Shown: positions 19,872 to 32,890 of the stretch, in pieces
Numbering within the stretch: the first letter of the stretch is position 1
Layout of the letters: every line of letters starts with the position of its first letter
Assembly (NCBI GenBank): GCA_039096225.1
Contig: JBBPEB010000011.1
Coordinates: 558,001-622,000 of the forward strand
Source: Blastocystis sp. Blastoise
Lineage: Eukaryota; Sar; Bigyra; Opalinata; Blastocystidae
Direction of reading: 5' to 3'
Length of the DNA: 64,000 nt
Translations under genes and position numbers: made by a program
The notes under the pieces: generated by a model
Told to the model about the DNA's origin: nothing
The model's database searches: none
What the model saw: the letters and a program-made list of their open reading frames with translations, nothing else

Positions 19872-20681
19872 TGCCTAGCCACTATCTTTCCCGTGGTAGA
19901 AGAGCTATTATGAATAGCTATAATCATTACAGTATGTTTTTATTTATTTTTATGTTTTTTATTATATAGTTGCCCACCGATCTGAGGATCGTGCTGTCTC
20001 TGGTGCTGTTCCTGGTGCTGTTCCTGGTGCTGCTGCTGAATCTGTTGATTCAGTAACTTTTAAGTTACTGAATCATGATTCTTCTCTTGGGGAGGTGTCT
20101 GATCACTCGGGATCTATGTCACCACCACCTCTTGAGAGAATTGTTCCTTCGTCTTCAGATTCTGAAAAGACGCTGGAATCAGATTCAGACTCTTCTCTTG
20201 CTACTTTGGAGGTAATTGAACCCGATACCGGGAAAAAAAGTATTTATTTTATTTATATTATTTTTATTTTTATTTTTTTATAGCGCCATTGTGTTCCGGT
20301 TCTCTTGGTCCGCGGGTTTTGGAAGAAACCGCCTTCTACGCTCCAAAAAGGACTAGAAGGGATGGATCTTCCTACCCAGAAAAAAATTTAAATAAAAATA
20401 TTTGTTTTTCTCCTTGTTCTCCTTCTATTTCTGTTTTTTCTTTTTCTCCTGTTTCTCCTTTTTATGTTCCTTGTTCTCCTCCTGTTTCTCCTTCTTTATC
20501 TTTATTTTCTCCTCGTTTTTCCCCTGTTTCTCCTTGTTCTCGCTCTTGTTCTATTCGTGAAAAGATACCGCCAATTCAATTACCTCCCGTGGTAATTGAG
20601 ATGCCGGTATCTGAGGGTTCAATCATAAAAGGAAATAAAAAGATTGAATATAAGTTACATCTGAAAATTTCAGATTTATAA
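19872..20681 (+). CDS. Spliced Ser/Pro-rich protein of unknown function
   Basis: Probable exons are about 19872-19931, 19970-20239 and 20284-20681. The introns have GTATG/GTATT donors and TATAG acceptors. The middle exon repeats GAVPGAVPGA and is followed by an acidic serine-rich stretch. The last exon carries many SPxSP-like motifs (SFSPVSPF, SPPVSPSLS) and ends at TAA 20681. Codons are much richer in G and C than the surroundings, which supports coding. The phase of the first join does not close cleanly by eye, so the start and first splice site are uncertain. SP-rich tails of this kind are often disordered and phosphorylated. No family recognised. Confidence 0.5.
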
Positions 20682-20954
20682 TCAGTCTTTTTTTTCTTTT
20701 TTTCTTTTTCTTTATATATATATATATATTTCTTTTTCTTTTATTATATATATTTATATATTTTTTTTTTTTTTTTTTGCCTAAGTTAATTTTTAAACTC
20801 ATTTGTTTAGTTAAATATTTCAGACTAATACTTAAACTGCTGAATCTAAAATATTAAATAACTTAGAATATTTTTATTTTTTTTTTGACTTAGATTTTTT
20901 TTTAATTTTTATTACAATATTTTTCTATACTGTCTTCATGCACCAATTTTTTCG
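20682..20954. other. Gene-free AT-rich spacer
   Basis: Poly-pyrimidine tracts and TA repeats after the Ser/Pro-rich gene, with no ORF of note. Confidence 0.5.
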
Positions 20955-21632
20955 TTCAACCAATCAAATGATTCCGAACTGGCTCTTTTTTTTGTCAAAA
21001 ATAAACTTTTGTATATATGGGGTTACGTACTTACTTATTCATTTTTTTTATAAAGTAGTAAGTAAGTAAATAGAATATACAAAAAGTTAGAAAAGTAAAA
21101 ATGGATGACAGAGGGTGCGTCATCACTGATTTAACCAATCAAATTTCATCTTTTTGGAACACATAATTTTTATTGGATGATAAATTGTGTTCCAAGATTC
21201 ATCCAATCAAATGATTCCGAACTGGCTTCTTTTTTTGGTCAAAAATAAACTTTTGTATATATGGGGTTACGTACTTACTTATTCATTTTTTTTATAAAGT
21301 AGTAAGTAAGTAAATAGAATATACAAAAAGTTAGAAAAGTAAAAATGGATGACAGAGGGTGCGTCATCACTGATTTAACCAATCAAATTTCATCTTTTTG
21401 GAACACATAATTTTTATTGGATGATAAATTGTGTTCCAAGATTCATCCAATCAAATGATTCCGAACTGGCTTCTTTTTTTGTCAAAATAAACTTTTGTAT
21501 ATATGGGGTTACGTACTTACTTATTCATTTTTTTTATAAAGTAGTAAGTAAGTAAATAGAATATACAAAAAGTTAGAAAAGTAAAAATGGATGACAGAGG
21601 GTGCGTCATCACTGATTTAACCAATCAAATTG
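20955..21632. repeat. Three tandem copies of a 244-bp unit with an internal hairpin
   Basis: Copies begin at about 20955, 21198 and 21442 with TCCAATCAAATGATTCCGAA or a close variant. They are nearly identical; the third is cut short at CCAATCAAAT. Each copy contains ACTTACTTA and, about 20 bases on, TAAGTAAGT, which can pair as a hairpin, then GATGACAGAGGGTGCGTCATC, itself an interrupted palindrome (GATGACnnnGTCATC type). ATTGG/CCAAT pairs recur at the edges. The repeat is non-coding. It could be a satellite seed or a tandemly arrayed small transposon. Confidence 0.88.
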
Positions 21633-21718
21633 TTTAAAATAGTTATTTATGTGAAAAATATATTTTATAGTGTATTTTTCTTTATTCCCTTGATTTTTCT
21701 ATATGATAAGAATTAGTA

Positions 21719-21835
21719 ATTCTTCGCACAAACCCACACAAATATGGGCAACATCCCTATGCTAGCGAAGTTCGTAGAACTTCGCAGTATAGGGATGTCG
21801 GCCATATCTTGGCCGCCTGGGTTTGTGCGAAGAAT
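21719..21835. mobile_element. GC-rich 117-bp foldback (MITE-like palindrome)
   Basis: The ends ATTCTTCGCACAAACCC and GGGTTTGTGCGAAGAAT are perfect inverted repeats. Inside, ACATCCCTAT...GCGAAGTTC pairs with GAACTTCGC...ATAGGGATGT around a GTA loop. The element is far richer in G+C than its surroundings. It has no coding capacity. A small non-autonomous transposon or a stable structured transcript are both possible. Confidence 0.7.
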
Positions 21836-23201
21836 AAAACTTTTAAGTCTTCTTATATACAACAAAATATAAATAGACTCAGTTTTAAACGAGAAAAATA
21901 TTCCCGTAAATATTTTTAAAATGGAAAATTCTGGTCTGACTACCCATGGAATAAATAGGCTCGGTTCAATTTTTCAGTGTAAAAAAATATAATTTTTTGA
22001 CTTTTTGGCTGAATTTTGGTTTCGAACCATATAGGTCTTTTTATTCATTTTTAATCATATATGTGACTCTGAGAGGGTCTTCACTTTAAACACAACTATA
22101 AAATATTTTAAAATATTGACCCTCATTTTCTTCAGAATTGCGACTTTAAAATAAATAAAAACGGTTTGGATATCGTGTGATCCTCTGTAAATAAAAAATA
22201 TTGTCAATTCTTTAATAAAATATGTTTAATAGGGTTTTTGTGTCTAAATCAAAAGTCGACTTAAAATTTTTATGAAAATTTTGTTTTTTTTGCCTAAGTC
22301 TTTTTTTTGTTATAATTTTATTGGCTGAATAAGTTTTGAACGAAAATTAGCCAATCAAAAAGCTTTAAAAATTAAAAATGACCTGATAGTGTATTATATA
22401 CTATTCATTTTTTGTTTTTTTTTTATTTTCTATAAATTCTACCCTTTAATAATCTGTGAAAGAAATAAATATCAAAAAAAAAACTTTTCCTGTTATATCA
22501 TATTAAAATAATGTTAATTATTCTTAATAGTATAATAGAAATGAATACACAACATCATAAATAAGAGAATTATCAAATATTGAAAAAAAAACCATGGAAT
22601 GTTATCGCAAAAAAAAAATGTATGTAAAAAAGTCAAAGAACAAATTGATTATAAATTATAAATATATATATTGTAATAATATACATATATATAATTTATA
22701 CATATATATTTGAGTAAGTGAAAATCAATAACATTCTAAATAAAGATATAATATATAAATATATTTAATTTAAATAATTTTAAAAAATTTATATATATAA
22801 ATATATATATATCTAAATTTTCAAATATTTGAAAAAAAATTAAAGTAATAGAAAAAAAAATAATAAAAACATATATATACATATATAAATAATAAAATAA
22901 TTATATATTAGATGAATAGGAATTAGTAATAAAGGAACGAAGGATAAAGAGAAGGATATATATATTTAAAAAATGATGAAAGAATATAAATATCAATATA
23001 TCTAATTATTAAATATATATGAAAAAAAAAGATATTCATATAATATTTATAGTATTCATATATATAAAGAGAAGAAAAGACAATTGAATATATACAACAA
23101 CAACAAAAATACAAATAGTAATAATTCATAAACATAAAATAATTCTCAAAAATAATGTCTTGAAAAAAAAAGAATAGAATTATATATAAATATTATTGAA
23201 T
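21836..23201. other. Long gene-free AT-rich intergenic region
   Basis: No credible ORF on either strand. It contains A/T runs, TA microsatellites from about 22,640 and some weakly GC-richer sequence at 21,900-22,260 that I could not assign. Confidence 0.5.
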
Positions 23202-23639
23202 TTAATTATAAAAGCCAAAATATTGATTTTCTTTAACATATTTCGGGAATACAAAATGAGATTCAATTGTATATATATTATTACTATATATATTTTCACC
23301 AAATTGTTTTGAAATATATAATAATTCATTTGTTTGCTTTTGATTTCTTTCAGTCAAACTTTGTGGACTATAATAAGTATATAAATTAATAGTCACATCC
23401 GAATTCACTGCAAAAAGTAATTTGAATGAAAGAACGTTTGAGGATAAACCTCCATTAAATAATATTTTGTATTTATATATTTTTTGTTTGTTATTCTGTG
23501 GACTTACTGCTACTTCAGAAAAAGAAGGAATTTCTTTAGATATATCCCAATATATCTATATATATGTAGATATATATATATATATATAGTATTTTATTTA
23601 AAAATAAAATAAAAATAATATAAAATAGGTGTATAATTG

Positions 23640-23672
<33 letters not shown>

Positions 23673-23793
23673 TATATATATATATATATTAATTCTCCAG
23701 AGACTATTTCCATATATGATAACCCCCCTGTTTGAGAGAGATCCAACACAAATTGAAGACGACGCTTCCATCTATATTTATATAATAATAATA

Positions 23794-23873
<80 letters not shown>

Positions 23874-24634
23874 TATTAAGAGGCTTAAAAGAACATTTCT
23901 TATTACATACTTCTTCTCGTTTTAACTATATATATATATATAATAATAATATAATAATAATATAATAATAATAAGTATAATAAGTATAATAAACCTACAT
24001 AAATAAAAGGATAATGATTATTATTAAAGAGTGGTATAGTATTCGCTTTATCAATTTGGGCATGTAAGCCACTATAATGTGATTCACCAAAATAAGTATA
24101 TGCTAACGATAAACTACTACGAGGTACTTGAGGTAACTATATATATATAATCAATAGAATATGTATAATTATTTAGAAAAAGTATTTCAATTATAATAAT
24201 AATATATTATTTTTCCTGTTATAATGATAATAATAATAATAATATATATATATATATAAATATAAAATAAACACCTTAAATGATTTCGTAATAGAATAAA
24301 GATTCTTTGTATCTTTTGTATATATTTCTATATAATTCCCGCGGGGAGCAGCATTATATCGATTATGTTCTCTTAATTCAATAGTTTTGAGGTTTGTCGT
24401 ATGTAATAAATGAATCATAGAAACATAAGAAGATGAAGTAATTAAAGAATAGAAAGAAAGAAGGAGAACTACAAGTATTGAGAATGATATAGTAACATAA
24501 TACTCAGAATATGAAGTAAAACGATATATATAAGGATGTAGAGATAGAAGAAGGAAGAATATCTATAAACAATATTATTATAGTTTATTATTATAGTTTA
24601 TTATTATAGTTTATTATTATTATTATTATTATAG

Positions 24635-24666
<32 letters not shown>

Positions 24667-24727
24667 GATTATGATTATGATTATGATTATGATTATGATT
24701 ATGATTATGATTATGATTATGATTATG

Positions 24728-24783
<56 letters not shown>

Positions 24784-27700
24784 AACACATATATATATAC
24801 CTGTACAAGTATAAAGACTACAATGGCAATTTCTACGGTAGTAGGGGATACGGATCCAAGAATAACGCTGAAAGGAAGGTAGAAACAAGAAAAATCTCTT
24901 AATATAAATCCGAATATAATAGAAAGAGGTATTGTATTAATAAATAATGATAAGAAGAAGGGTTCCCCACGAGGAAGATTTTTAATATATATATTGAGAA
25001 TAGCAAATAATTTGGGCATAAAGAAAGTAATAGAAGAAGTAATAAATGTGATTAATGGATATATAGCAAAGGGAGAATGAAGAAGAGAGAATAGAAGAAG
25101 AAGAAGGATAGAAAAGAAATTCAAAATAAGTATATGATAATTGGTTGTTAATGCTATATATCTATATAAATATATATATATATATAGCATTATAATTTTA
25201 ATAAATGTTATTTATAATAAAAAAAATACTTTTTCAGTTTTTGTTTATATTGTATGTTATATATATAGATATAGACAACTGTACATAAACCGCCAAAGGA
25301 GAAATATCCATAAAGAAGACTATAATGCCTATATATATATATATATATAGTTATAAATCTAATCATAATAATTATTATTATCATAAGAATAAACATAATA
25401 TATATATATTATATATATACCAAATATAAGTTAAATTAACGAAAACAGAGAGAATCAGGAATAGTATACTAACTGTCAAGAATACAGTAATAAGAACAAT
25501 AGAAGAGATCACGTGAGTTGAGAGGGATTTGAGGCCCAATAGAGGATATAGAATGTAAAATAGAACAAGAGAAAGACAAGAGAATAATAACAAATAAGTG
25601 TAATTGAAGGAGAACTATATATATATATATATAGGAACAAATTATAATTTTGAAATAAATAGTTGATTTTTTAATAAATAAAAAAACATAAAAAATAAAT
25701 ATATAAAAACATTATCATAGTCATAATAATATATATACAAAGAATGTATTAAATAAAGTAATAAAGAATGTATTTGGAGCTGAATTCTCATGGAAATCTT
25801 GTTGTGTCTTTTGTGCGGCTAACGTAATGAATGTATAAAGATCTTCAACGATTGGTTGAATGTACCCTTCTGGAGGAACAGAAGAAGAGAAAGAAGAAAG
25901 ACCCATGTACATATTAACACTATATATATTATTATATATATATATATATATTATTATTATTTTCATTTATTATTATTATATATACAAAGGAATATCTTTT
26001 CTGTCTTCCATATGATTATATTTCGATAAATGAGGATATTCATTTAAATGTAATAAGGATAATATATATTGAGAGAATGAATTACCGCGGGGATAAGGAA
26101 CACTATAGAATTATGAAGTTTATATTCGTATTCACAATATATATATAAAAAAGTTATAAAATAACTAGTATTATAATATTTAATATATATATATATACTG
26201 TTTATAAATAGAAGAGAATACTCCATGGCTTTCCATTTCTTTAAAAAGAATGAACCCATCACCCAAATCTCGATTTACCTCCAAATTAATAGCGGCAAAT
26301 GTTGATGTTGACCATTTATGGGTAGAAAAAGTCTGATAACACTATATATATTATTATTATTATATATTATTATTATCTGAGATATTATTATTATATATTA
26401 TATATTATTATTATTATATATTATGATTATTATATATTATTATTTTTAATAGTATATACTTGTTCTTGATTTGTAGAGGCAAAGCAGAAGTTGAATAGAA
26501 GTCTTGTATTATAGAGAGGAGCAGAGGGAGTATGAGATAAACTCATCAGGGTATCCAATATAGACTATATAGATATATATATATTTATTTATTTATTTTA
26601 GAAACCATAAAATAATAAATGACAATCATAATAAATAGAATAATAATAAATAGAATAATATTCTATAAATACAGCAAGTAGAGTATTTGATGTGAAAGTG
26701 TCTTGTGCGAATATATCGCTATCAACAGGAACATTTATAAGTAAAGAAGGAAGCACTGTATAATCTATACATATATATATTTATTATATATATATAAACT
26801 ATATTATTCAATTATACAATAATACTATTTTAACAAATATTATAATAGAATTAGAGAATATATAATTTTATAATAAAAATAAAATAATGATTTTCTTTAT
26901 ATATACCTATGGTTCCTTCGTTGGAAGAAGGATTTAGAGACACAATAATGTTAGTAACATTCTTATAAAGTACATAAGATATAGTATCATGAATAACAGT
27001 ATTATAACCTCCTGAAGAATGGATTTGCTATATATATATATATATTGAATAAGAAAGATAAATAATCAGACATATTAATAAACAAAATAAAAATAAATAA
27101 AAAAAATTAAATTAAATTAAATAAATAAAAAAAAAACAAAAATTAAATTAAATTAAATAAATAAAAAAAAACAAAAATAAAATAAACTAAACATACTTCA
27201 TATTGAAGAACCCAACTGTTTTTATTAAAATTGTCTTGAAGACTATTAAGAAATTCAGTAATATGATTAGAAACATTAATTTCACTACTAATAGTACCTA
27301 TAAACATTATACATAATAAAAATGAAATCATATGAAAAAGAGTATCATCTACTTAATTATATTGATAAGCTAAAAGAAAATACCTGTTTCATGAGTACCA
27401 AACTTTGACAAGAATTTCATGTGGTTTACAACTCTTTCTTCAGAAACAGCAGTATAATCACCTTTTGAAACAGGTGCAAAGCGAGTACATCCTGAATGAT
27501 ATGCCATAAAAAAAGAAGCAAAAACACTAAATAGACAAATATGTTTTGATTATAAAAAATATAGAATAGAAAAGAAAATACAAGACCATGACCATAAGAA
27601 ATTTTATTCCAGAATACTTAGTTGACTTTTGTTCAATAGTCATCATAGTTTCACTTGTTTCAGGAAGATTTGAAGCTTCTACATACTTTAAACTGGCTAA

Positions 27701-27802
27701 GCCAACACCATCAATTACTCTTGAAGAGTCAGAAGTATATCCCTTACCTAAGATATCATCACTACTTCCAAATGAACCACCTGCTGCTTGTCTTCTTTGC
27801 AT
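23202..27802 (-). CDS. ERMP1-like ER membrane protein of the M28 peptidase family, apparently inactive
   Basis: A multi-exon gene from ATG 27802 to TAA 23202. Introns are short and TA-rich; the first (about 27,584-27,534) joins the halves of a transmembrane helix near residue 75. The lumenal M28-like domain follows, recognisable by order: AVSEERVVNHVKFLSKFGTH, then LLINVPVDSD, TSNTLLAVFIE, TLMSLSH...LLFNFCFA, THKWSTSTFAAINLEV, PRGNSFSQYILSLL. Multipass helices and a C-terminal beta-type domain ending FVFPKYVKENQYFGFYN complete the ERMP1 plan. In active relatives the metal site uses an NAHxDS motif and an EE pair. Here these read NVPVDS and FNFCFAS, so the first histidine and both glutamates are missing. 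The gene is tail-to-tail with nothing close and lies 0.6 kb from the next gene. Several internal exon borders are approximate. Confidence 0.75.
24560..24782. repeat. ATT/GATTAT microsatellite in an intron of the ERMP1-like gene
   Basis: TTATTATAG-type units, then (GATTAT)n from about 24,665, then (ATT)n to 24,780. Reading frames through it encode poly-Ile and are not protein. It lies between exons of the minus-strand gene. Confidence 0.85.
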
Positions 27803-28368
27803 GATGACTCTGAAAATGATAGTTCTTTTTTTTATGAAAACAAAAATGCAATAAACAGGAAAATCGTTTATCTGGAAAACAATAACCGCGAATATCAACT
27901 AATTTAAAAAAAGGGTTGTATCATCACTTTATATATATAAATTAGCATATATATCATGTGAATTTTCATATACAAAATAGATCGATGAAGATAACGTCTT
28001 AAAAGAATTATGAAAAAAGTTGTTGTTTTCATTTTTATATAAACAATTTGTTTATTTTTCATAAATTATAGTCATGAAATTATGCTTAGGATTGGTTTAT
28101 TTGTTCTAGCAACTTAATTTTCAATTCAAAGATGTCTATGAAAAAATAATTAAAAAGTAGTGTATTGTTCAATATATGTTAATTAATGATTGTTAGATCA
28201 AGTGAATTTATTGTTTATAATGTATATAGATATATGTAAACGAATTAGAAGACAAAATAAAAACAGTTTTTGCAATCATTTCATTTATTGATTTTAAAAA
28301 TTTGTATTGAATATAAAACTAAATACAAAAATAAAATGATAAAATAATAATTGAGTAAAATAAATTCT
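27803..28368. other. Intergenic region between two minus-strand genes
   Basis: AT-rich sequence holding the 5' flank of the ERMP1-like gene and the 3' flank of the LC8-like gene. I see no ORF, repeat or RNA gene. Confidence 0.5.
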
Positions 28369-28662
28369 TTATTCTAGTTTAATATGATTACGTATAATAG
28401 ATAATAAATTAAGTTTTTTATTCTTTTCTATACTTCTCTTTACATATTTTTGATATCTTCTCAAAATTGCACTTAATAAAAGACAAGCAATCATGGCATA
28501 AAATAAATACTGAACAGATTGCTTACAAATTGAATAATTTGAATAATCTGTACTTCGGCATCCAAAAAATGGGCTACAACTATATATATAATTAGTATAT
28601 CGATTGTGAATACAAGATTTGCTTAAACAGTAATATTTATTGTATTAAAAGAAATGAATTAA

Positions 28663-28701
<39 letters not shown>

Positions 28702-30034
28702 TTTTTGATAATTTCATCACAAGAGGATCTCCTTATATAATAATAGATAGCAAAACCTATACCAATAAGGAAAATAATCGTGGGAATAATTGCTCTTTGA
28801 AGAATAGGAGTATATAAAGTATCTTTAGGCATCTATATATATAGAATTATGATTATAGTATATAAAGAATTATATTTTTGAATAAATAATATAGAATTAT
28901 TATTATTATATTTTATATAGAATTATTATTATTATATTATATATAAAATTATTATTATTATATTATATATAAAATTATTATTATTATATTATATATAGAA
29001 TTATGATTACAAATTATATTTTTATTCATAAATAATATATAGAATTATCATTATTCAATGATAATATTCACTAGTTTAAATATTTTTATTAAAAAAAAAA
29101 GAATTCTATATACTTCTTCAAGCATTTGTCTCCAAATAGCAATCATATAATTGCCAATATGTAGAATAAGTTGATCATGTACATAATAATTAAAGTCATA
29201 AGTAAATATAGTTCCTTTTCCTATTACAACATGCCACTGAGGACCATAATAATAGGTTAATATCGACTATATACACAATATAGAATATAGTCATAGATAG
29301 AAAAAAACTTATTTTTTTAAAATAGTATCTATAATATATTATTATTTATGTCTATTTAATATGAATAAAACCTTATAAACTAATATATATACTCTTAACA
29401 TTTTTGGTATATTATTTTCTTCAATATCACTGGATAATACAGTATCAACATGCTATAGATAATGATCAATAATAATAAAATATGAAAATAATAATGAAAT
29501 TATATGTATAAATACCTTGCAAACTCTCTTTTGAAAATCTTCTTCCATCTTAGAATCTACAACATTGATATGTTTACATCTATTTTAGAATAACAATAAT
29601 AATATTTAAAAAAGGAAAAGAATACTGTTTAGCAGGATTTAATTTTTCCATTTGAGAAGGAATTTCACCTATACCCATAGGAGGTTGAAAGAATAAAATA
29701 AGTAAATTAGTTTTGAAGTCTTTAATAACTCCCATATGACCATTTCTCTACAAAAAAATGAAAGATTAGCGAACATAATTCATTTTTATAACATGAAACT
29801 ATATATATAATATATAAATTTATATACGTAACGAATAGCATTATTTAAATCGGAACCAGCAATGACATTCCACCCTTTTCCCCATTCGGATATCAACAGT
29901 TCAGAAAGAATATAAACAATTGTTTGCAAATCATCAACAAGTTGAACTTGCAACAGCATATCTCTTATACTACTTTCGATTGGTTTCTCAAGTTCTTTAT
30001 AAACCAAATTATATCGTATTTTGTTCTCAGACAT
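28369..30034 (-). CDS. Membrane-anchored protein with two tandem dynein-light-chain (LC8) folds
   Basis: ATG at 30034, TAA at 28369, about seven exons with GTAT...TAG introns. The first LC8-like unit contains TIVYILSELLISEWGKGWNV, IAGSDL and NLLILFFQPP. The second contains ILTYYYGPQWHVVIGKG and ILHIGNYMIAIWR. In canonical LC8 the matching landmarks are YNPTWHCIVG and YLGQVAILLFK. After the second unit come a transmembrane helix (LQRAIIPTIIFLIGIGFAIY), a short Cys-rich loop (CSPFFGC), a second helix (SVQYLFYAMIACLLLSAIL) and a basic tail ending RNHIKLE. LC8 proteins normally form soluble homodimeric hubs in dynein and other complexes. A tandem pair could fold as an internal dimer held at a membrane. 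The LC8 assignment is by pattern, and the membrane fusion is unusual. Confidence 0.6.
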
Positions 30035-30370
30035 TCCTTCTTAAAAATAGAAAAACTCTTTTTTCTCTTTTTTTCTTTAAACTTCTGTTTTATATTGAAA
30101 GTCAATTAAATTTATTTATACAAAAATATATTTTATTTTGTATTGATATCTTGAATTCTCGATATCATTTTTTTTAGGCTCTTTGTATACATAACTAGTA
30201 AAATATAAATAATTCGCTGTTTATAGTTTATCATTTTTAGAATATTTAGATTTCAAACTAATATTATAAAATATTAAAAAAATAAAAAAATAATTAAAAG
30301 TTAAAAAGCCAATGAACACCCAAAAATGGCATTAAATTACTTTTTTTTATAATTGAAAAGGGAAAAGAAT
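30035..30370. other. Short intergenic region
   Basis: AT-rich spacer between the 5' end of the LC8-like gene and the 3' end of the seryl-tRNA synthetase gene. No feature seen. Confidence 0.5.
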
Positions 30371-32890
30371 TTAATTTTTCGTCAATTTATGGAATCTTTC
30401 TGGAACATAAGGTTTAAAACAATCAGGTAAAGAGACACTACCATCTTTATTTTGAAAAGTTTCTAAGATTGCCACAAATAATCGAGGTAAAGCAACAGCT
30501 GTACCATTCAGTGTATGACAATACACACGATTTCCATTTATCTTTATAAATATATACATAGATTTATATATTAATAAAGATAACAGAGATCGAATAATAA
30601 TATTAAATATATATATATATATATATACTTTTGATCGTATATTAAGTCTTCGACTTTGATAATCTGTACAATTACTTATTGAACATATTTCTCCATAATC
30701 TCCTCTACCAGGCATATAGGCTTCAAAATCAATCTTACGATAAGCACTATTTCCTAATTCCTCTATATATATATTAGACTATGATTTCTATTTAAAAGAA
30801 TAAATATATAAATAATAAATAAATAACTAAATAAACATAAAAGATATAAAAATAATAAAAAAAGAATAAACATAAAAAATATAAAAAATTAATAAAATGA
30901 AAAAAAAAATGAAAAAATATATATATATATATAGTAATAGTATAAAAAAGACTATACCTGTGGGCATTTCTAATACTCTGGCGTGAAGTCCAATTTCTGA
31001 GCATATTTCTTTCTGAATAGATACTAATTCATCAAAACACAAGGCACTTTGAGAAGGTAAACATACATGATACATTTCTACCTATATATATATATAATAG
31101 AATTAATAGACTATTAATATTATATGTTATAAATGGTTTTATATACAGTTACGAAAGATAATTCATAGAGTTATACAAATAATATACATATATAAATAAT
31201 TGAAATTAATAATAATAATAAAAATAAAAATAAATAAATAAATAAATAAATAAAAACATATATACATATATATATACATATATATATATATACTTTATTA
31301 AATTGATGTACCCTATAGAGTCCTTTATCCTTTGCTCCTGTAGCTCCTGCTTCTCGTCGAAAACAGTGGGAAATACCGCAATATCGAAGAGGAAGAGAAG
31401 AACCAGGCAACATTTCTATATATATATATATATATATTATACATATATTTTTAATATAGAATGATAAAAAATAAATGAATACTAATGTTTTTTAATATTG
31501 TTTTTATATTCATAATGATATGGAAAACATATATATATATACTATTATAATTATAGCATGCAAGAGGAATTTCACTGGTTCCAATTAGCGATAAGTCAGG
31601 GACGTTTGACTCTGTATTTCCATTTGAAATATTATATATCTGAGTGCTTTCCCCACGGGGATTGAATCCACATCCTAACTATAATATATATATATATTAA
31701 TCTATGATAAAAAATAGAAGAATAGATACATATTACTATAATAAATAATAACGATTTTATGAATATTAAAAACTATAGAATACAATAATAATAAAGATTC
31801 TATATACAATAGCATTTTGTTGTACTAGATCTGGAGTCTCCATACATATATATCCCTTCAGAGATAACTTATTTAATACATACATTAGTATACCATATTC
31901 CCAAAATACTAATCCCTATATATATTATATTACATTATATTATATTTTATATATTATATATATCCAGAATAATATGCCAAAAAGTCCTTTATTTAGAATA
32001 TAATTATATATATATACATTTTGTAAATAAGTAAATCGAGGTCCTGTTACTTGAGTTGCTGATTCAAAATCAACCAATTTCAGACTGGTTACAATATCTA
32101 AGTACAATTGATTAAAGAAATATATACTCTAATAAACATAATAATCATAAACAGTATAATAATAGTATATATTTATAAAAAAAGAATGAATATAAATAAA
32201 TAATAGTGGATATATTATTCTTTGGTTTAAAATCATATATTCTCTTCTCTCTAATATATTCTTTTAGAACAGCATTCTCTTCTGGTCCAATTGCTATATA
32301 TATAAATATATATTAATATATATATTATATATATTATAAAAACTAGAAAAAAAATAAAGAATACGAGTTTCAGGAGATGTTAAGTTAGGTAAAACTAAAG
32401 TTTTAGAAATCAAAGTTGCATAGAGTTCATTGATTTCTTTTTCTAAGTGACATAAATTAAGAAAATATAATATATATATTTTTCTAAAATGAGTAAAAAA
32501 GAAAAATAAGGATATCTTAACTATTTTTTCTTTACGTTCTTTACTTTGACGAATTATTTCCTATATATACGATCATTAATATTATTATATAAGATTCAAA
32601 ACAAAAATATATCAAATTACAGGATCTTTAGCAGTTTCTTTAGTGATCTTATTTTTCAGCATTTTCAAATCGTCTATTTCTTTCCTTTGCTTTCCATATT
32701 GTGTGTACAACGAAATAATTTCATCAATATCTCCAGTTCGATTCCTGATCTTCAAATTGTTTTTATAGACATCAGCCGATTCCACAATATCCTTGAAATT
32801 ATAGTGTGGATCAACAGCAATTCCAACAAAAGAACGCATATATGATGATTTAATGATCTTTGATATATCATAAATAGATCTACGTAACAT
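30371..32890 (-). CDS. Seryl-tRNA synthetase (possibly mitochondrial type)
   Basis: ATG at 32890 and TAA at 30371, with about twelve small exons. The protein charges tRNA-Ser with serine. The N-terminal coiled-coil arm begins around [20 protein letters not shown] and continues through [15 protein letters not shown]. Class II catalytic motifs are in order: [22 protein letters not shown] (serine pocket), motif 2 [20 protein letters not shown], the [20 protein letters not shown] segment and motif 3 [17 protein letters not shown]. The first residues ([20 protein letters not shown]) are basic and could be a mitochondrial presequence. One intron (32447-32515) has AT-AC borders and U12-type signals. 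The reading frame is intact across it. Confidence 0.88.
32447..32515 (-). other. AT-AC minor-spliceosome (U12-type) intron in the SerRS gene
   Basis: On the minus strand the exon ends GTTAAG, the intron begins ATATCCTTATTT and ends TTTCTTAATTTATGTCAC, and the next exon begins TTAGAAAAAG. ATATCCTT is the U12 5' splice consensus. TTTCTTAAT matches the TTCCTTAAY branch-point consensus in 8 of 9 positions and lies about 10 bases from the AC end. Joining keeps the frame (IVK then LEKEINELY). No GT-AG alternative I found joins these exons in frame. Confidence 0.8.

Noticed and set aside
23716-23925. ORF of poly-Ile and Tyr-Ile repeats
   Set aside because: It is translation of ATT and TA microsatellites inside an intron of the minus-strand ERMP1-like gene.
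29786-30034. 82-residue ORF as a complete gene
   Set aside because: It is exon 1 of the LC8-like gene read on into an intron at GTATAT.
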